DNA of 8,329 nt from Anaerolineae bacterium (GCA_016213455.1 JACRAG010000120.1:1-8329); one strand, 5' to 3'. Counted from the first letter of the stretch, positions 1 to 6,058 are shown. Notes: generated by a model from the letters alone, not told the origin. A program made the numbers and translations.

Positions 1-1128
1 CACAGCTTCTTCCTTGCTGATCAGGCCTTCGTTGACCATATCCACAGCGATTTTGATCGCGGCGGAAGCAGTGCGCTTGCCATTGCGGGTCTGGAGCATC
101 CAGAGCCGGCCGCGCTCGATGGTGAATTCCATGTCCTGCATGTCTTTATAGTGGACTTCGAGGATATCGCAGATCTTGAGGAACTGCTGGTAAGCCTCGG
201 GGAGTTTATCGCCCATCTGGTCGATCGGATCAGTATTGCGAATGCCCGCCACGACGTCTTCGCCCTGGGCATTGAGCAGGTACTCACCGTACAGTTTGCG
301 GTCGCCATTGGCAGGGTTGCGGGTAAAGGCAACGCCGGTACCGGAGTCCCAGCCCATGTTACCGAAGACCATGGTCACAATGTTGACCGCGGTGCCCAGA
401 TCATCCGGGATGGATTCGGCGCGGCGATAGTCCTTGGCGCGTTTACCGTTCCAGCTCTTGAACACGGCTTCCGTCGCCAGGCGCAGCTGCTCAATCGGGT
501 TCTGCGGGAAATCGAAACCCTTGTTCTCGCGAGTAACTTTCTTGAAGATCTCGCAAAGTTCCTTCATGTCCTCGGCGGTCAGGTCAGTGTCGGCCTTGGC
601 GCCTTTGTGAGCTTTGAACTCATCCATCGGCTCTTCGAACGCCTCGTCGGGCATGCCCAAAACAACCGACCCGAACATCATGATCAGGCGGCGGTAGGAG
701 TCATACACGAAGCGCGGATTGCCGGTCAGATTGATCATGCCTTCCACGGTCTGGTCATTCAGGCCGATGTTCAGCACGGTGTCCATCATACCGGGCATCG
801 AGAACTTCGCGCCGGAACGGCAGGAGACCAGCAAAGGATTGGAGGGATCGCCGAATTTCTTGCCGCTGGCTTCTTCCACTTTAGCCAATGAATCCAGCTC
901 TTGTTCCCACATGCCAGCGGGGAACTTCTCGCCCTCGGCCTGGTAGGCATTGCACGCCTCGGTTGTCACCGTGAAGAACGGCGGAACCGGCAGGCCAATT
1001 CGGGTCATTTCAAACAGGTTCGCGCCCTTCCCACCCAGGAGACCGCGGACTTTGTCCCAATTGCCACCGACTGATGCGGAGGCCTGGGCCAGCTCATTAA
1101 ACACGTACACCCACTTTTTCTCGGACAT
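1..1128 (-). CDS. ppdK: Pyruvate, phosphate dikinase, N-terminal part (cut by window edge)
   Basis: This enzyme interconverts pyruvate, ATP and phosphate with PEP, AMP and pyrophosphate in the cytoplasm, at the glycolysis/gluconeogenesis node. The visible 376 residues are the ATP-grasp nucleotide-binding part of a family usually near 880-900 residues; the phosphohistidine and PEP-binding domains lie beyond the left edge. Family signatures seen are GGKGANL (32-38), the RSGAKFSMPGMMDTVLNIGL stretch (104-123), DSGTGVAFTRNP (261-272), GEYLLNAQGEDVVAGIR (281-297) and a QDMEFTIE...LWMLQTRNGKRTA block (331-354). The order and wording are those of PPDK rather than PEP synthase. The ATG at 1126-1128 is chosen because a GGAGG lies about 10 nt upstream and the protein opens with the usual K-W-V-Y-x-F start. 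The frame stays open to base 1. The gene is transcribed divergently from the response regulator and appears to be first in its transcript. Confidence 0.97.
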   Translation of the reverse strand, partial: MSEKKWVYVFNELAQASASVGGNWDKVRGLLGGKGANLFEMTRIGLPVPPFFTVTTEACNAYQAEGEKFPAGMWEQELDSLAKVEEASGKKFGDPSNPLLVSCRSGAKFSMPGMMDTVLNIGLNDQTVEGMINLTGNPRFVYDSYRRLIMMFGSVVLGMPDEAFEEPMDEFKAHKGAKADTDLTAEDMKELCEIFKKVTRENKGFDFPQNPIEQLRLATEAVFKSWNGKRAKDYRRAESIPDDLGTAVNIVTMVFGNMGWDSGTGVAFTRNPANGDRKLYGEYLLNAQGEDVVAGIRNTDPIDQMGDKLPEAYQQFLKICDILEVHYKDMQDMEFTIERGRLWMLQTRNGKRTASAAIKIAVDMVNEGLISKEEAV

Positions 1129-1138
1129 TCTGGAAAAT

Positions 1139-1143
1139 CCTCC
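1139..1143 (-). promoter_or_regulatory. Ribosome binding site of ppdK
   Basis: On the minus strand GGAGG stands 10 nt before the ATG at 1128. It fixes the ppdK start. Confidence 0.75.
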
Positions 1144-1153
1144 AAAGAATTTT

Positions 1154-1170
1154 CAACCCCGTGACGGGGA
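1154..1170 (-). other. Small hairpin in the ppdK 5' leader
   Basis: Reading the minus strand, CCCCG-TCA-CGGGG forms a perfect 5-bp GC stem with a 3-nt loop just upstream of the ppdK Shine-Dalgarno. It lies between the candidate promoter and the start codon, so it would be in the mRNA leader. It might stabilise the message or tune translation. No U-tract follows, so it is not a terminator. Confidence 0.35.
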
Positions 1171-1192
1171 TGATATGCAAAAATCAGTAAAA

Positions 1193-1201
1193 ATTCTACC
1201 A
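1193..1201 (-). promoter_or_regulatory. Candidate extended -10 promoter of ppdK
   Basis: The minus strand reads TGGTAGAAT, an extended -10 (TGn followed by five of six TATAAT bases), inside an AT-rich stretch about 65 nt before the ppdK ATG. No convincing -35 sits at the right distance; TTGGCG lies 20 nt upstream. The assignment rests on position and the -10 match only. Confidence 0.35.
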
Positions 1202-1508
1202 TAAAAAGGGTCTTCCCGCGCCAAAACCCCGACAAGATGAGAAATTGGTCTAATCAACTCAACCCTTCCTCTCTTCCTGAGAAAAAGATGGGGGTAAATC
1301 ATTTATTTTCTCGCAAGAAGAGGCGGATTAATCCAACAAACCGCCTCCATCCGGTCATTTCACTTGTAAACCCATTGAAAGGTAAAAAATTACCAGGATG
1401 GCTGATAATAGGGAAAACCAATTGGCCGTGCTCTGGAAGGCCCCCAAGGACAGCGACAAGGCTGCAACCTGTACCGGAGTTCCGGCTTCATTTTATTATT
1501 TAGAAACA
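1202..1508. other. Divergent intergenic region with several inverted repeats
   Basis: No gene is supported between the ppdK promoter area and the response regulator. Three dyads are visible: GAGGCGG/CCGCCTC with a 14-nt loop (1320-1347), GGTAA-AAAA-TTACC (1381-1394), and CCGGAGTTCCGG (1474-1485). The frame of the response regulator stays open leftward to an ATG at 1398, giving 37 extra residues whose codons do not look random. REC proteins normally start right at the first beta strand, so this is read as leader rather than coding. The region does not match any riboswitch I can recognise. It must hold the response regulator promoter. Confidence 0.5.
1494..1499 (+). promoter_or_regulatory. Possible -10 box of the response regulator gene
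   Basis: TATTAT (five of six matches) lies 9 nt before the ATG at 1509. There is no good -35; instead the dyad CCGGAGTTCCGG (1474-1485) occupies roughly the -35 position. If this -10 is used, transcription would begin about 1506 and the mRNA would be nearly leaderless. That would fit the lack of any Shine-Dalgarno before either candidate ATG. This is weak evidence. Confidence 0.25.
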
Positions 1509-1928
1509 ATGGGAAATTCTCAAATGCGCGTATTGGTCATTGATGATGATACCGGCATGACTGATTTACTGACCATTCTGCTGACGCCTGCCAATGCGGA
1601 AGTGATCACAGCCAACACAGCCGAACAAGGCTTATTTTTATGCAAGAACAACAACCCCGACATCGTGATCCTGGATCTCATGCTCCCGGAAGAAGAGGGG
1701 TGGAAGGTCTGCCAGTCTATTCGGGAATTTTCTGATGTTCCGGTATGCATCCTCTCAGCCTTCGACACCCCTGGGATGATCGCCAAGGCGCTGGACAGCG
1801 GTGCAGACGATTACCTCACCAAACCCATCTCCAGCGGCACACTGATCGCCCGCATCAACAAGCTGCTTCGCCGGCCACTCATGGTCCACCAGGCCGAGAA
1901 AGCACCCAACACCAGCCCATTGACCTAA
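1509..1928 (+). CDS. Single-domain (REC-only) response regulator
   Basis: This is a receiver-domain phosphorelay protein of 139 residues with no output domain. All REC landmarks are present: acidic pair D12/D13 in the first strand (VLVIDDD), phospho-acceptor D56 (VILDLMLPEEEGW), the serine of LSA (S83) and the conserved lysine K105 in YLTKP. A short, probably disordered tail of about 20 residues follows the last helix. With only REC it should act by protein contact, like CheY or Spo0F, or as a phosphate relay. No histidine kinase is adjacent, so the partner is unknown. The start is uncertain: ATG 1509 gives five residues before the first strand, ATG 1524 starts exactly at MRVLVIDDD, and ATG 1398 would add a long atypical extension. 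None has a good Shine-Dalgarno. The gene ends 8 nt before a strong terminator and is probably monocistronic. Confidence 0.9.
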   Translation: MGNSQMRVLVIDDDTGMTDLLTILLTPANAEVITANTAEQGLFLCKNNNPDIVILDLMLPEEEGWKVCQSIREFSDVPVCILSAFDTPGMIAKALDSGADDYLTKPISSGTLIARINKLLRRPLMVHQAEKAPNTSPLT

Positions 1929-1936
1929 AATTCAAC

Positions 1937-1966
1937 AACCGCCCTTTCCAGGGCGGTTTTCTTTTG
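1937..1966 (+). terminator. Intrinsic terminator of the response regulator gene
   Basis: AACCGCCCT pairs with AGGGCGGTT (9 bp, loop TTCC) and is followed by TTTTCTTTTG. It begins 8 nt after the response regulator stop codon. Confidence 0.93.
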
Positions 1967-1992
1967 TGCAGCCAGCTATTTCATAGTAAAAT
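1964..1992 (+). promoter_or_regulatory. Candidate promoter of the cysteine-rich protein gene
   Basis: TTGTGC (1964-1969; three of six -35 matches) and TAAAAT (1987-1992; five of six -10 matches) are separated by exactly 17 nt. Transcription would begin around 1999, inside the palindrome that follows. The -35 overlaps the T-tract of the preceding terminator. The -35 is weak, so this is tentative. Confidence 0.4.
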
Positions 1993-1995
1993 TAC

Positions 1996-2012
1996 GCAAG
2001 TTGTCAACTTGC
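1996..2012 (+). promoter_or_regulatory. Perfect 17-bp palindrome, operator candidate
   Basis: GCAAGTTG-T-CAACTTGC is a perfect 8+1+8 dyad starting 4 nt after the candidate -10 and covering the predicted transcription start. A one-base centre cannot form a useful RNA loop, so a dimeric DNA-binding protein is the more natural reading. I do not recognise the motif as belonging to a named regulator, and no copy of it was noticed elsewhere in the window. Confidence 0.45.
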
Positions 2013-2060
2013 TCCCGGGCACTCGCAGCAATCCTTCGCCGGAATTATGGAGAACAACTT

Positions 2061-2357
2061 ATGCAGCAATGTTCAAAATGCAACACAACCAACGCTGATA
2101 CCAACCAACTCTGCACCGGTTGCGGTGCAGAGTTACGCGAATTTTCAACCACGGCAGTTACCTTGAAAAGCTTCAAGGAAAACGAACGCGTCAATTTGAT
2201 CCATCTCGCTGCTCCCGCAGATGCCTGCCCGGCGTGCATGGCTGTGCAGGGCACGTATCCTAAAGATAAAGTGCCAGCTTTGCCCGTGGAAGGCTGCTCC
2301 TGCGTTTTCGGCTGCACCTGCTATTACCAACCCCTGCTGGAAAGCATCTTTCCATAA
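2061..2357 (+). CDS. Small protein with N-terminal zinc ribbon and a second cysteine cluster
   Basis: This 98-residue soluble protein has unknown function. The N-terminus is a zinc-ribbon pattern, C4-x2-C7 and C18-x2-C21. A linker (about 25-50) follows, then a second cluster: C56-P-x-C59, then C79, C81, C85 and C87 in EGCSCVFGCTC. The C-terminal pattern, CPxC followed by a Tyr-Pro-x-Asp and an LP..GC..GC.C segment, resembles from memory the cysteine motif at the end of phage head-morphogenesis (Mu gpF / SPP1 gp7-like) proteins. Here it stands alone without phage genes. It has ten cysteines in total and no signal peptide or membrane segment. ATG 2061 is chosen because GGAG lies 8 nt upstream; an ATG at 2001 in the same frame would start inside the palindrome. 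The gene appears to be transcribed alone, flanked by terminators. Metal binding is inferred from cysteine spacing. Confidence 0.85.
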   Translation: MQQCSKCNTTNADTNQLCTGCGAELREFSTTAVTLKSFKENERVNLIHLAAPADACPACMAVQGTYPKDKVPALPVEGCSCVFGCTCYYQPLLESIFP

Positions 2358-2375
2358 AATCTACCCCATAAATGT

Positions 2376-2412
2376 AAACAAGGCAGTTCAATCTGAACTG
2401 CCTTGTTTTTTT
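2376..2412. terminator. Bidirectional intrinsic terminator between convergent genes
   Basis: AAACAAGGCAGTTCA pairs perfectly with TGAACTGCCTTGTTT over 15 bp with loop ATC. On the plus strand a run of seven T closes it (2406-2412), ending the cysteine-rich protein transcript. On the minus strand the stem is followed by TTTACATTTAT, so it can also end the seven-gene run whose last stop is at 2421. Confidence 0.93.
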
Positions 2413-2420
2413 CTCAGGAC

Positions 2421-3395
2421 TCACTGGATATAGACCAGGTAGAGACCGACAAAATAAATCACAAACAGGAGAAGTCCGTCAATTTCAAACAGCCAAAACC
2501 GTTTTTCTAGGCGAGCTGTATTCCCCAAAACGCCGAACAGAGTCATCACCAACCCCAATAGACCAGCCAACAAGAACACCGGATCGATCTGCCCCAACAG
2601 CCTGCCATCCGTGTAGAACAGGTCAGCAGCGCCCAGGGCAAACATGTTGAACATGTTGCTGCCAAACAGATTGCCTGCCGCCAGGTCAAAAGCCCCCAGG
2701 CGCGCTGCCGCAATCGTGGTCACCAATTCCGGTAAAGATGTGGTGATGCCGACCAGGGTGGTGCCAATGAACCCGGAACTCAAGCCGGTACGTTCGGCGA
2801 TTCCCAGGCTGCTCTCCACCAGCCAGGGCGAGACAATCACCAACAACGCGGCAGCCAGGCCAAAGCCAAAAAGCCCCACCCACAAGGAAGGCAGGCTCTC
2901 ATCCGGTTCTTCCTCATCGACTATGCCGGCATCATTGGAGTTTACCCGCAGGATATAGATGATGCCGATATAACCGATCATGATCAAAATACTGTCCAGG
3001 CCCACCCAACCAACCATCGTTTTTATGTTGGCTACGATGAATACCAGCACCAATCCAGCCATCAAACTGGCGGCTGTGCCGCTGAGGGCATGCCGGCTGT
3101 AAATTACCCGCAGGATGCGCTTGCTTTGAAAAGTAAGATCCAGCACTGCCAGCATAAACATGTTGAACATGTTGCTGCCAAACAGATTACCTGCAGCCAG
3201 GTACACATCTCCCGCCTCAAAAGAATTTATCACTGTCAGGAATTCAGGCAAAGAAGTGGCGGCCGAAAGCAAAATGGTGCCGATGAATAGGCGCCCCAAC
3301 CCGGTCCGTATGGCAATGACATCACCGAATTCAGCCAGTTTTGTGGCAGCCACAATCAACAAAGCTGCGCTGATCAGGAACTGGAGCCAGATCAT
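2421..3395 (-). CDS. Ca2+/cation antiporter (CaCA family) membrane protein
   Basis: This is an inner-membrane exchanger expected to move Ca2+ (or a related cation) against Na+ or H+. At 324 residues it matches prokaryotic YrbG/NCX-type members. It shows the two inverted alpha repeats: GTILLSAATSLPEF (39-52, ion-binding E51) with GNLFGSNMFNMF (69-80), and GTTLVGITTSLPEL (211-224, E223) with GNLFGSNMFNMF (241-252). About ten hydrophobic segments are visible. The central loop (about 152-168) is short and acidic (VDEEEPDES), lacking the long regulatory loop of animal exchangers. The ATG at 3395 forms an ATGA overlap with the PII-like gene stop and sits 4 nt after a GGAGG, so translation is probably coupled; an in-frame ATG at 3443 lies inside the upstream gene and is rejected. 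It is the last gene before the bidirectional terminator. The transported ion cannot be read from sequence. Confidence 0.93.
   Translation of the reverse strand: MIWLQFLISAALLIVAATKLAEFGDVIAIRTGLGRLFIGTILLSAATSLPEFLTVINSFEAGDVYLAAGNLFGSNMFNMFMLAVLDLTFQSKRILRVIYSRHALSGTAASLMAGLVLVFIVANIKTMVGWVGLDSILIMIGYIGIIYILRVNSNDAGIVDEEEPDESLPSLWVGLFGFGLAAALLVIVSPWLVESSLGIAERTGLSSGFIGTTLVGITTSLPELVTTIAAARLGAFDLAAGNLFGSNMFNMFALGAADLFYTDGRLLGQIDPVFLLAGLLGLVMTLFGVLGNTARLEKRFWLFEIDGLLLFVIYFVGLYLVYIQ
2640..2686 (-). repeat. 47-nt near-identical direct repeat, copy 2 (second alpha repeat)
   Basis: This stretch matches 3156-3202 at 45 of 47 positions. It encodes residues 238-252 of the antiporter, LAAGNLFGSNMFNMF. 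Both differences are synonymous (GCG/GCT for Ala, GGC/GGT for Gly). Confidence 0.9.
3156..3202 (-). repeat. 47-nt near-identical direct repeat, copy 1 (first alpha repeat)
   Basis: This is the partner of the repeat at 2640-2686 and encodes residues 66-80 of the antiporter with the identical 15-residue sequence. Even the choice among Phe codons (TTT, TTC, TTT) is preserved between the copies. Confidence 0.9.
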
Positions 3396-3742
3396 CCTCC
3401 CTCCATTTCCTTGGGGAGGCCCTTGCTGACTGAAAGCGGCCATGAGGTAAATATCCCCGTATGCGGTCGAGAGAGATCACCCACAACCTTTTCAGTGGCC
3501 TCCAGGCATGCCTTTACCATCTCTTCGTTCGAAACCATCGCCAGCAGCGTGACATTACCTTCATAATTGGTGCTTGCATGGGTGATGTTGTACCGGATGG
3601 GAATATTCAACCGCTTGGCGCGCTTTCGAAATATACCGGTCGATTCAAATATTGTCGCGCCATGAATACCCGCTGCATACCACGAGTCCAGGATATCATC
3701 CAGCAGCATTGGATCGTCCAGAATAAACATCACCATATACAT
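3392..3742 (-). CDS. Small PII-like (ferredoxin-fold) protein, likely regulator of the adjacent antiporter
   Basis: The 116-residue soluble protein is laid out like a PII (GlnB-type) subunit. A first strand MYMVMFILDD leads into a helix DDILDSWYAAG, then GATIFESTG corresponds to the PII strand 2 (GxTVTEVKG). A basic stretch RKRAKRLNIPIRYN (about 39-52) stands where the T-loop would be. VTLLAMVSNEEMVKACLEATEKVVGD matches strand 3 and helix B, and TGIFTSWPL matches the last core strand (GKIFVLPV). The GlnB uridylylation tyrosine loop is not evident, so this is a PII-like paralogue and not GlnB. AAGGAG stands 5 nt before ATG 3742. The stop overlaps the antiporter start (ATGA). Such proteins commonly bind a nucleotide and control a neighbouring transporter, as SbtB does for SbtA. 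That role, the ligand and the family placement are inference from pattern. Confidence 0.75.
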   Translation of the reverse strand: MYMVMFILDDPMLLDDILDSWYAAGIHGATIFESTGIFRKRAKRLNIPIRYNITHASTNYEGNVTLLAMVSNEEMVKACLEATEKVVGDLSRPHTGIFTSWPLSVSKGLPKEMEGG

Positions 3743-3747
3743 AAGAA

Positions 3748-3754
3748 ACTCCTT
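3748..3754 (-). promoter_or_regulatory. Ribosome binding site of the PII-like gene
   Basis: AAGGAGT on the minus strand lies 5 nt before ATG 3742, in the 47-nt gap after the hydrolase stop codon. No promoter is evident in this gap. Confidence 0.8.
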
Positions 3755-3789
3755 ATCAAGAAATTATTGGCGGCCTTGGCCCGAGAAGG

Positions 3790-4563
3790 TTAAATCGCTT
3801 CAACCCGGGTCAACAGGTCAGACAAAGCCGAAACCACTGCACCTGGCGCCTCCATCATCACCATATGACCTCCGCCTGGCACCATGTACAGCCGCGCATC
3901 CGGAAGCAGACTGACCATTTCTTCCGAGCGGCGTGGTGAAATCAAATCATCGATTTCTCCGGCAATGACCACTGATGGAACCCGGATGGATGGCAGAAGC
4001 GCCATGCGATCTTTACGATCCGCCATGCCACGCAAGCAACCAGCCACCGCCAGCGGGTTGGCCTTCTCCATGTAAATTCGCGTTTTTGCTCGTACAGCCG
4101 GATCCGGGCTGTAGCGTGCCAGTCCGGCTTCATCAATCTCATTTTTACCGGTCTGTTCAATCTTCTCCGCCTGGGCAATGCGACCTTGCCGGCGCTCAGG
4201 CGCGTCTGCTGCCGCCTGGCTGGTGACGAGCGCAAATCCGGATAAGCGGTCTGGAAACGCCGCCGCAAATGACAAACTGATGTACCCGCCCATCGAATGA
4301 CCGGCAAGAATCACCCGGTCAATCTTCAACCGGTCCATCAGACGAACAAGATCCTCCGCCATATCCTCCATCCGGTAGATGCCGCTCGACGAGGGGGATT
4401 GCCCATATCCCCGCAAGTCCGGCGTGATCACGCGCGCCCGGTTGCGCAAACCAGGAACAACCTGGTCCCAAATGGTGTGATCCAGCGGAAACCCATGAAC
4501 CAACATCATCGGCGTTCCCGATCCCGCTTCTGTGAAAAATAAATCCATGCCAGACTTATTCAT
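3790..4563 (-). CDS. Alpha/beta-fold hydrolase
   Basis: This is a 257-residue cytoplasmic serine hydrolase of the esterase / lactonase / haloperoxidase-like group. Visible landmarks are the oxyanion-hole HGFPLD (23-28), D49-L-R-G-Y-G-x-S, the nucleophile elbow GHSMGG (S90), a helical cap (about 115-185), acid D205 in AGEIDDLISP, and H233 in GGGHMVMMEAP. The catalytic triad S90-D205-H233 is therefore complete. The cap region contains a run of charged residues that does not identify a substrate, so the true activity is unknown. ATG 4563 is chosen because AAGGAG lies 6 nt upstream; the in-frame ATG at 4653 would add 30 residues inside the upstream gene. The start overlaps the end of the CCA-enzyme gene by 8 nt, indicating co-translation. 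Confidence 0.92.
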   Translation of the reverse strand: MNKSGMDLFFTEAGSGTPMMLVHGFPLDHTIWDQVVPGLRNRARVITPDLRGYGQSPSSSGIYRMEDMAEDLVRLMDRLKIDRVILAGHSMGGYISLSFAAAFPDRLSGFALVTSQAAADAPERRQGRIAQAEKIEQTGKNEIDEAGLARYSPDPAVRAKTRIYMEKANPLAVAGCLRGMADRKDRMALLPSIRVPSVVIAGEIDDLISPRRSEEMVSLLPDARLYMVPGGGHMVMMEAPGAVVSALSDLLTRVEAI

Positions 4564-6049
4564 TTGAAACTCCTTTTGATCGCTCCAACCAGGTCCGTGC
4601 GGCTGCAATCGCCTCTTCTCGCGTGGTGATTTCACCAGCCGCCTGTGATTCACGGATCATCTCGAGCATCTCTCCGATAATTTTTCCAGGCTTCAGCGCA
4701 AATTGCCGTTTTAAATCCTCGCCCGTCAATAAGCGCGGAGGGTCAACCACAGCCACCGGTTTTTCCCAATAGGCCTGATAAAGTGCCCGGCAGGTCTCCA
4801 GTTCATCATTCCAGCGCTGCTCGGGCAGTCCATAACTGTAGGTGGCCCAGGCATCAGCCAAAGATAGCAGTCCCACATCCACCCCACAGACGCCTAAATC
4901 ACGAAAATACCGGTAAATGGCCCGGCGGGAGGGATTGGCGCCGGCGTCTGCCAGCGAATGAATGCGCATGTGTCCGCCAATTATTGCCCGTAAAATATCC
5001 ATTTCCAGGTTGGAATAAGCCAGTTCTCGCGCCCGATTCAGCATAATGGAAACGCTGAGATCCTCATGACCAAGAAAGCGGATGCGCCCATCCTCTTCCA
5101 CCGTGCGGACCAGAGGTTTGCCCGCATCATGGTACAACAGCGCGAGTTTCAACAGGCTCTTGCGTTTTCGGCCATTCGGCAGTGGCGCAGCATAATGTTC
5201 GCGTAACTTCTCACGGTATCGCCCCAGCATCAGGGAAGCTTTCGCCAGCACAAGACCACCGCTCGTTTCATCCCGGATATCCTCTACCAGAACACTGTAC
5301 AGGCTCTCCAGGCGGGTGAGGGCTTCCAGGGTGTGTTCCCATACCGGCTGCACATGCGGCGGTGATTGGGTCACCCCATCCATCGCGTCCAATTCAGGCC
5401 ACAGCACCGGCAAAACCCCAAAGCTTTTCAACAGGCGCAGCGCCAGCGCAGTATTGCCCAATTCCATTATCCGGTTCAGTTCATCCCGGACTCGTTCTCC
5501 AGAAATACGCAATAAACCGTCCACAGCTTCACGAATCCACTGTAATGTCGCGGAATCGATGCGTAAACCAAGGCTGACCGCCAAGCGGGCTGCCCGCAAA
5601 ATTCGCACCGGGTCGCTTGAGAAACTGGTGGGCAGGCAGGCTCGCAGCCGTTTCTCGCGCAAGTCGATCGCCCCGCCGCACGGGTCAATCCAGTGGTTCG
5701 GATCACGCAAATCGATCGCAATGGCATTGATGCGAAAATCCCGTGCCCACAAATCCGCCTCCAGGTCGGCAGCCCGGAAAGCGGCAAAGTCCAACAGAAA
5801 CTGCTCCTGACCTTCTTTTCGGATCACAACCCGCGTGGTATCGCGCTGGTCATCCAGCACAAAAAGGTCAGCCTTTAATGTATTGGCCACCTGGCAGGCC
5901 AGGTCATACGTACCGGATGGCAGAATAAAATCCAAATCATGACTTTCATGCCGCAGCAGCCGGTCCCGAACCGAACCACCAACGAGATAAATGGGGCGCT
6001 CATTGGTAGCAAACCGGCTGACCACATCCAGGATTTCATTTTCTCTCAT
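4556..6049 (-). CDS. cca: CCA-adding-type tRNA nucleotidyltransferase with HD domain
   Basis: This is a class II nucleotidyltransferase / poly(A)-polymerase family enzyme that builds or repairs the tRNA 3' CCA end. In 497 residues it shows motif A LVGGSVRDRLL...DLDF (22-41, catalytic D38 and D40), RDFRINAIAID (103-113), the template-pocket motif DPVRILRAARLA (146-157) and ERVRDEL (185-191). An HD phosphohydrolase-type domain follows, with H239, HD at 307-308 in YHDAGKP, H328 and H360. The C-terminal LLTGEDLKRQFALKPGKIIG (440-459) is typical of the bacterial HD-containing CCA group. Sequence motifs alone cannot separate full CCA addition from A-addition. ATG 6049 is chosen because AAGGGG stands 9 nt upstream; a GTG at 6073 is in frame but lies within a hairpin and lacks a Shine-Dalgarno. 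An 82-nt gap separates it from hpt, and its end overlaps the hydrolase start. Confidence 0.95.
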   Translation of the reverse strand: MRENEILDVVSRFATNERPIYLVGGSVRDRLLRHESHDLDFILPSGTYDLACQVANTLKADLFVLDDQRDTTRVVIRKEGQEQFLLDFAAFRAADLEADLWARDFRINAIAIDLRDPNHWIDPCGGAIDLREKRLRACLPTSFSSDPVRILRAARLAVSLGLRIDSATLQWIREAVDGLLRISGERVRDELNRIMELGNTALALRLLKSFGVLPVLWPELDAMDGVTQSPPHVQPVWEHTLEALTRLESLYSVLVEDIRDETSGGLVLAKASLMLGRYREKLREHYAAPLPNGRKRKSLLKLALLYHDAGKPLVRTVEEDGRIRFLGHEDLSVSIMLNRARELAYSNLEMDILRAIIGGHMRIHSLADAGANPSRRAIYRYFRDLGVCGVDVGLLSLADAWATYSYGLPEQRWNDELETCRALYQAYWEKPVAVVDPPRLLTGEDLKRQFALKPGKIIGEMLEMIRESQAAGEITTREEAIAAARTWLERSKGVSNE

Positions 6050-6058
6050 AACCCATAA

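Noticed and set aside
151..891. A 246-codon plus-strand open frame
   Set aside because: It lies wholly antisense to ppdK, whose minus-strand translation matches the family throughout. The plus-strand frame shows no recognisable domain and has no convincing ribosome binding site.
1320..1347. 7-bp inverted repeat as a terminator
   Set aside because: The loop is 14 nt, no T-tract follows on either strand, and no gene ends here.
1411..1490. A riboswitch such as cyclic-di-GMP-I in the response regulator leader
   Set aside because: Some short fragments (GGGAAAACC, AGCGACAAGGC) faintly recall the class, but the conserved core elements do not line up in order.
1398..1508. N-terminal extension of the response regulator from ATG 1398
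   Set aside because: REC domains normally begin within a few residues of the first beta strand and no Shine-Dalgarno supports this ATG. The codons are not implausible, so it is kept as an open question in the findings.
2641..2658. AACATGTTG tandem repeat as a regulatory site
   Set aside because: It is coding sequence for the N-M-F-N-M-F part of the antiporter alpha repeat and recurs at the matching place in the other repeat.
4564..4653. Longer alpha/beta hydrolase starting at 4653
   Set aside because: The additional 30 residues overlap the cca coding sequence and are not hydrolase-like. ATG 4563 has AAGGAG at ideal spacing.
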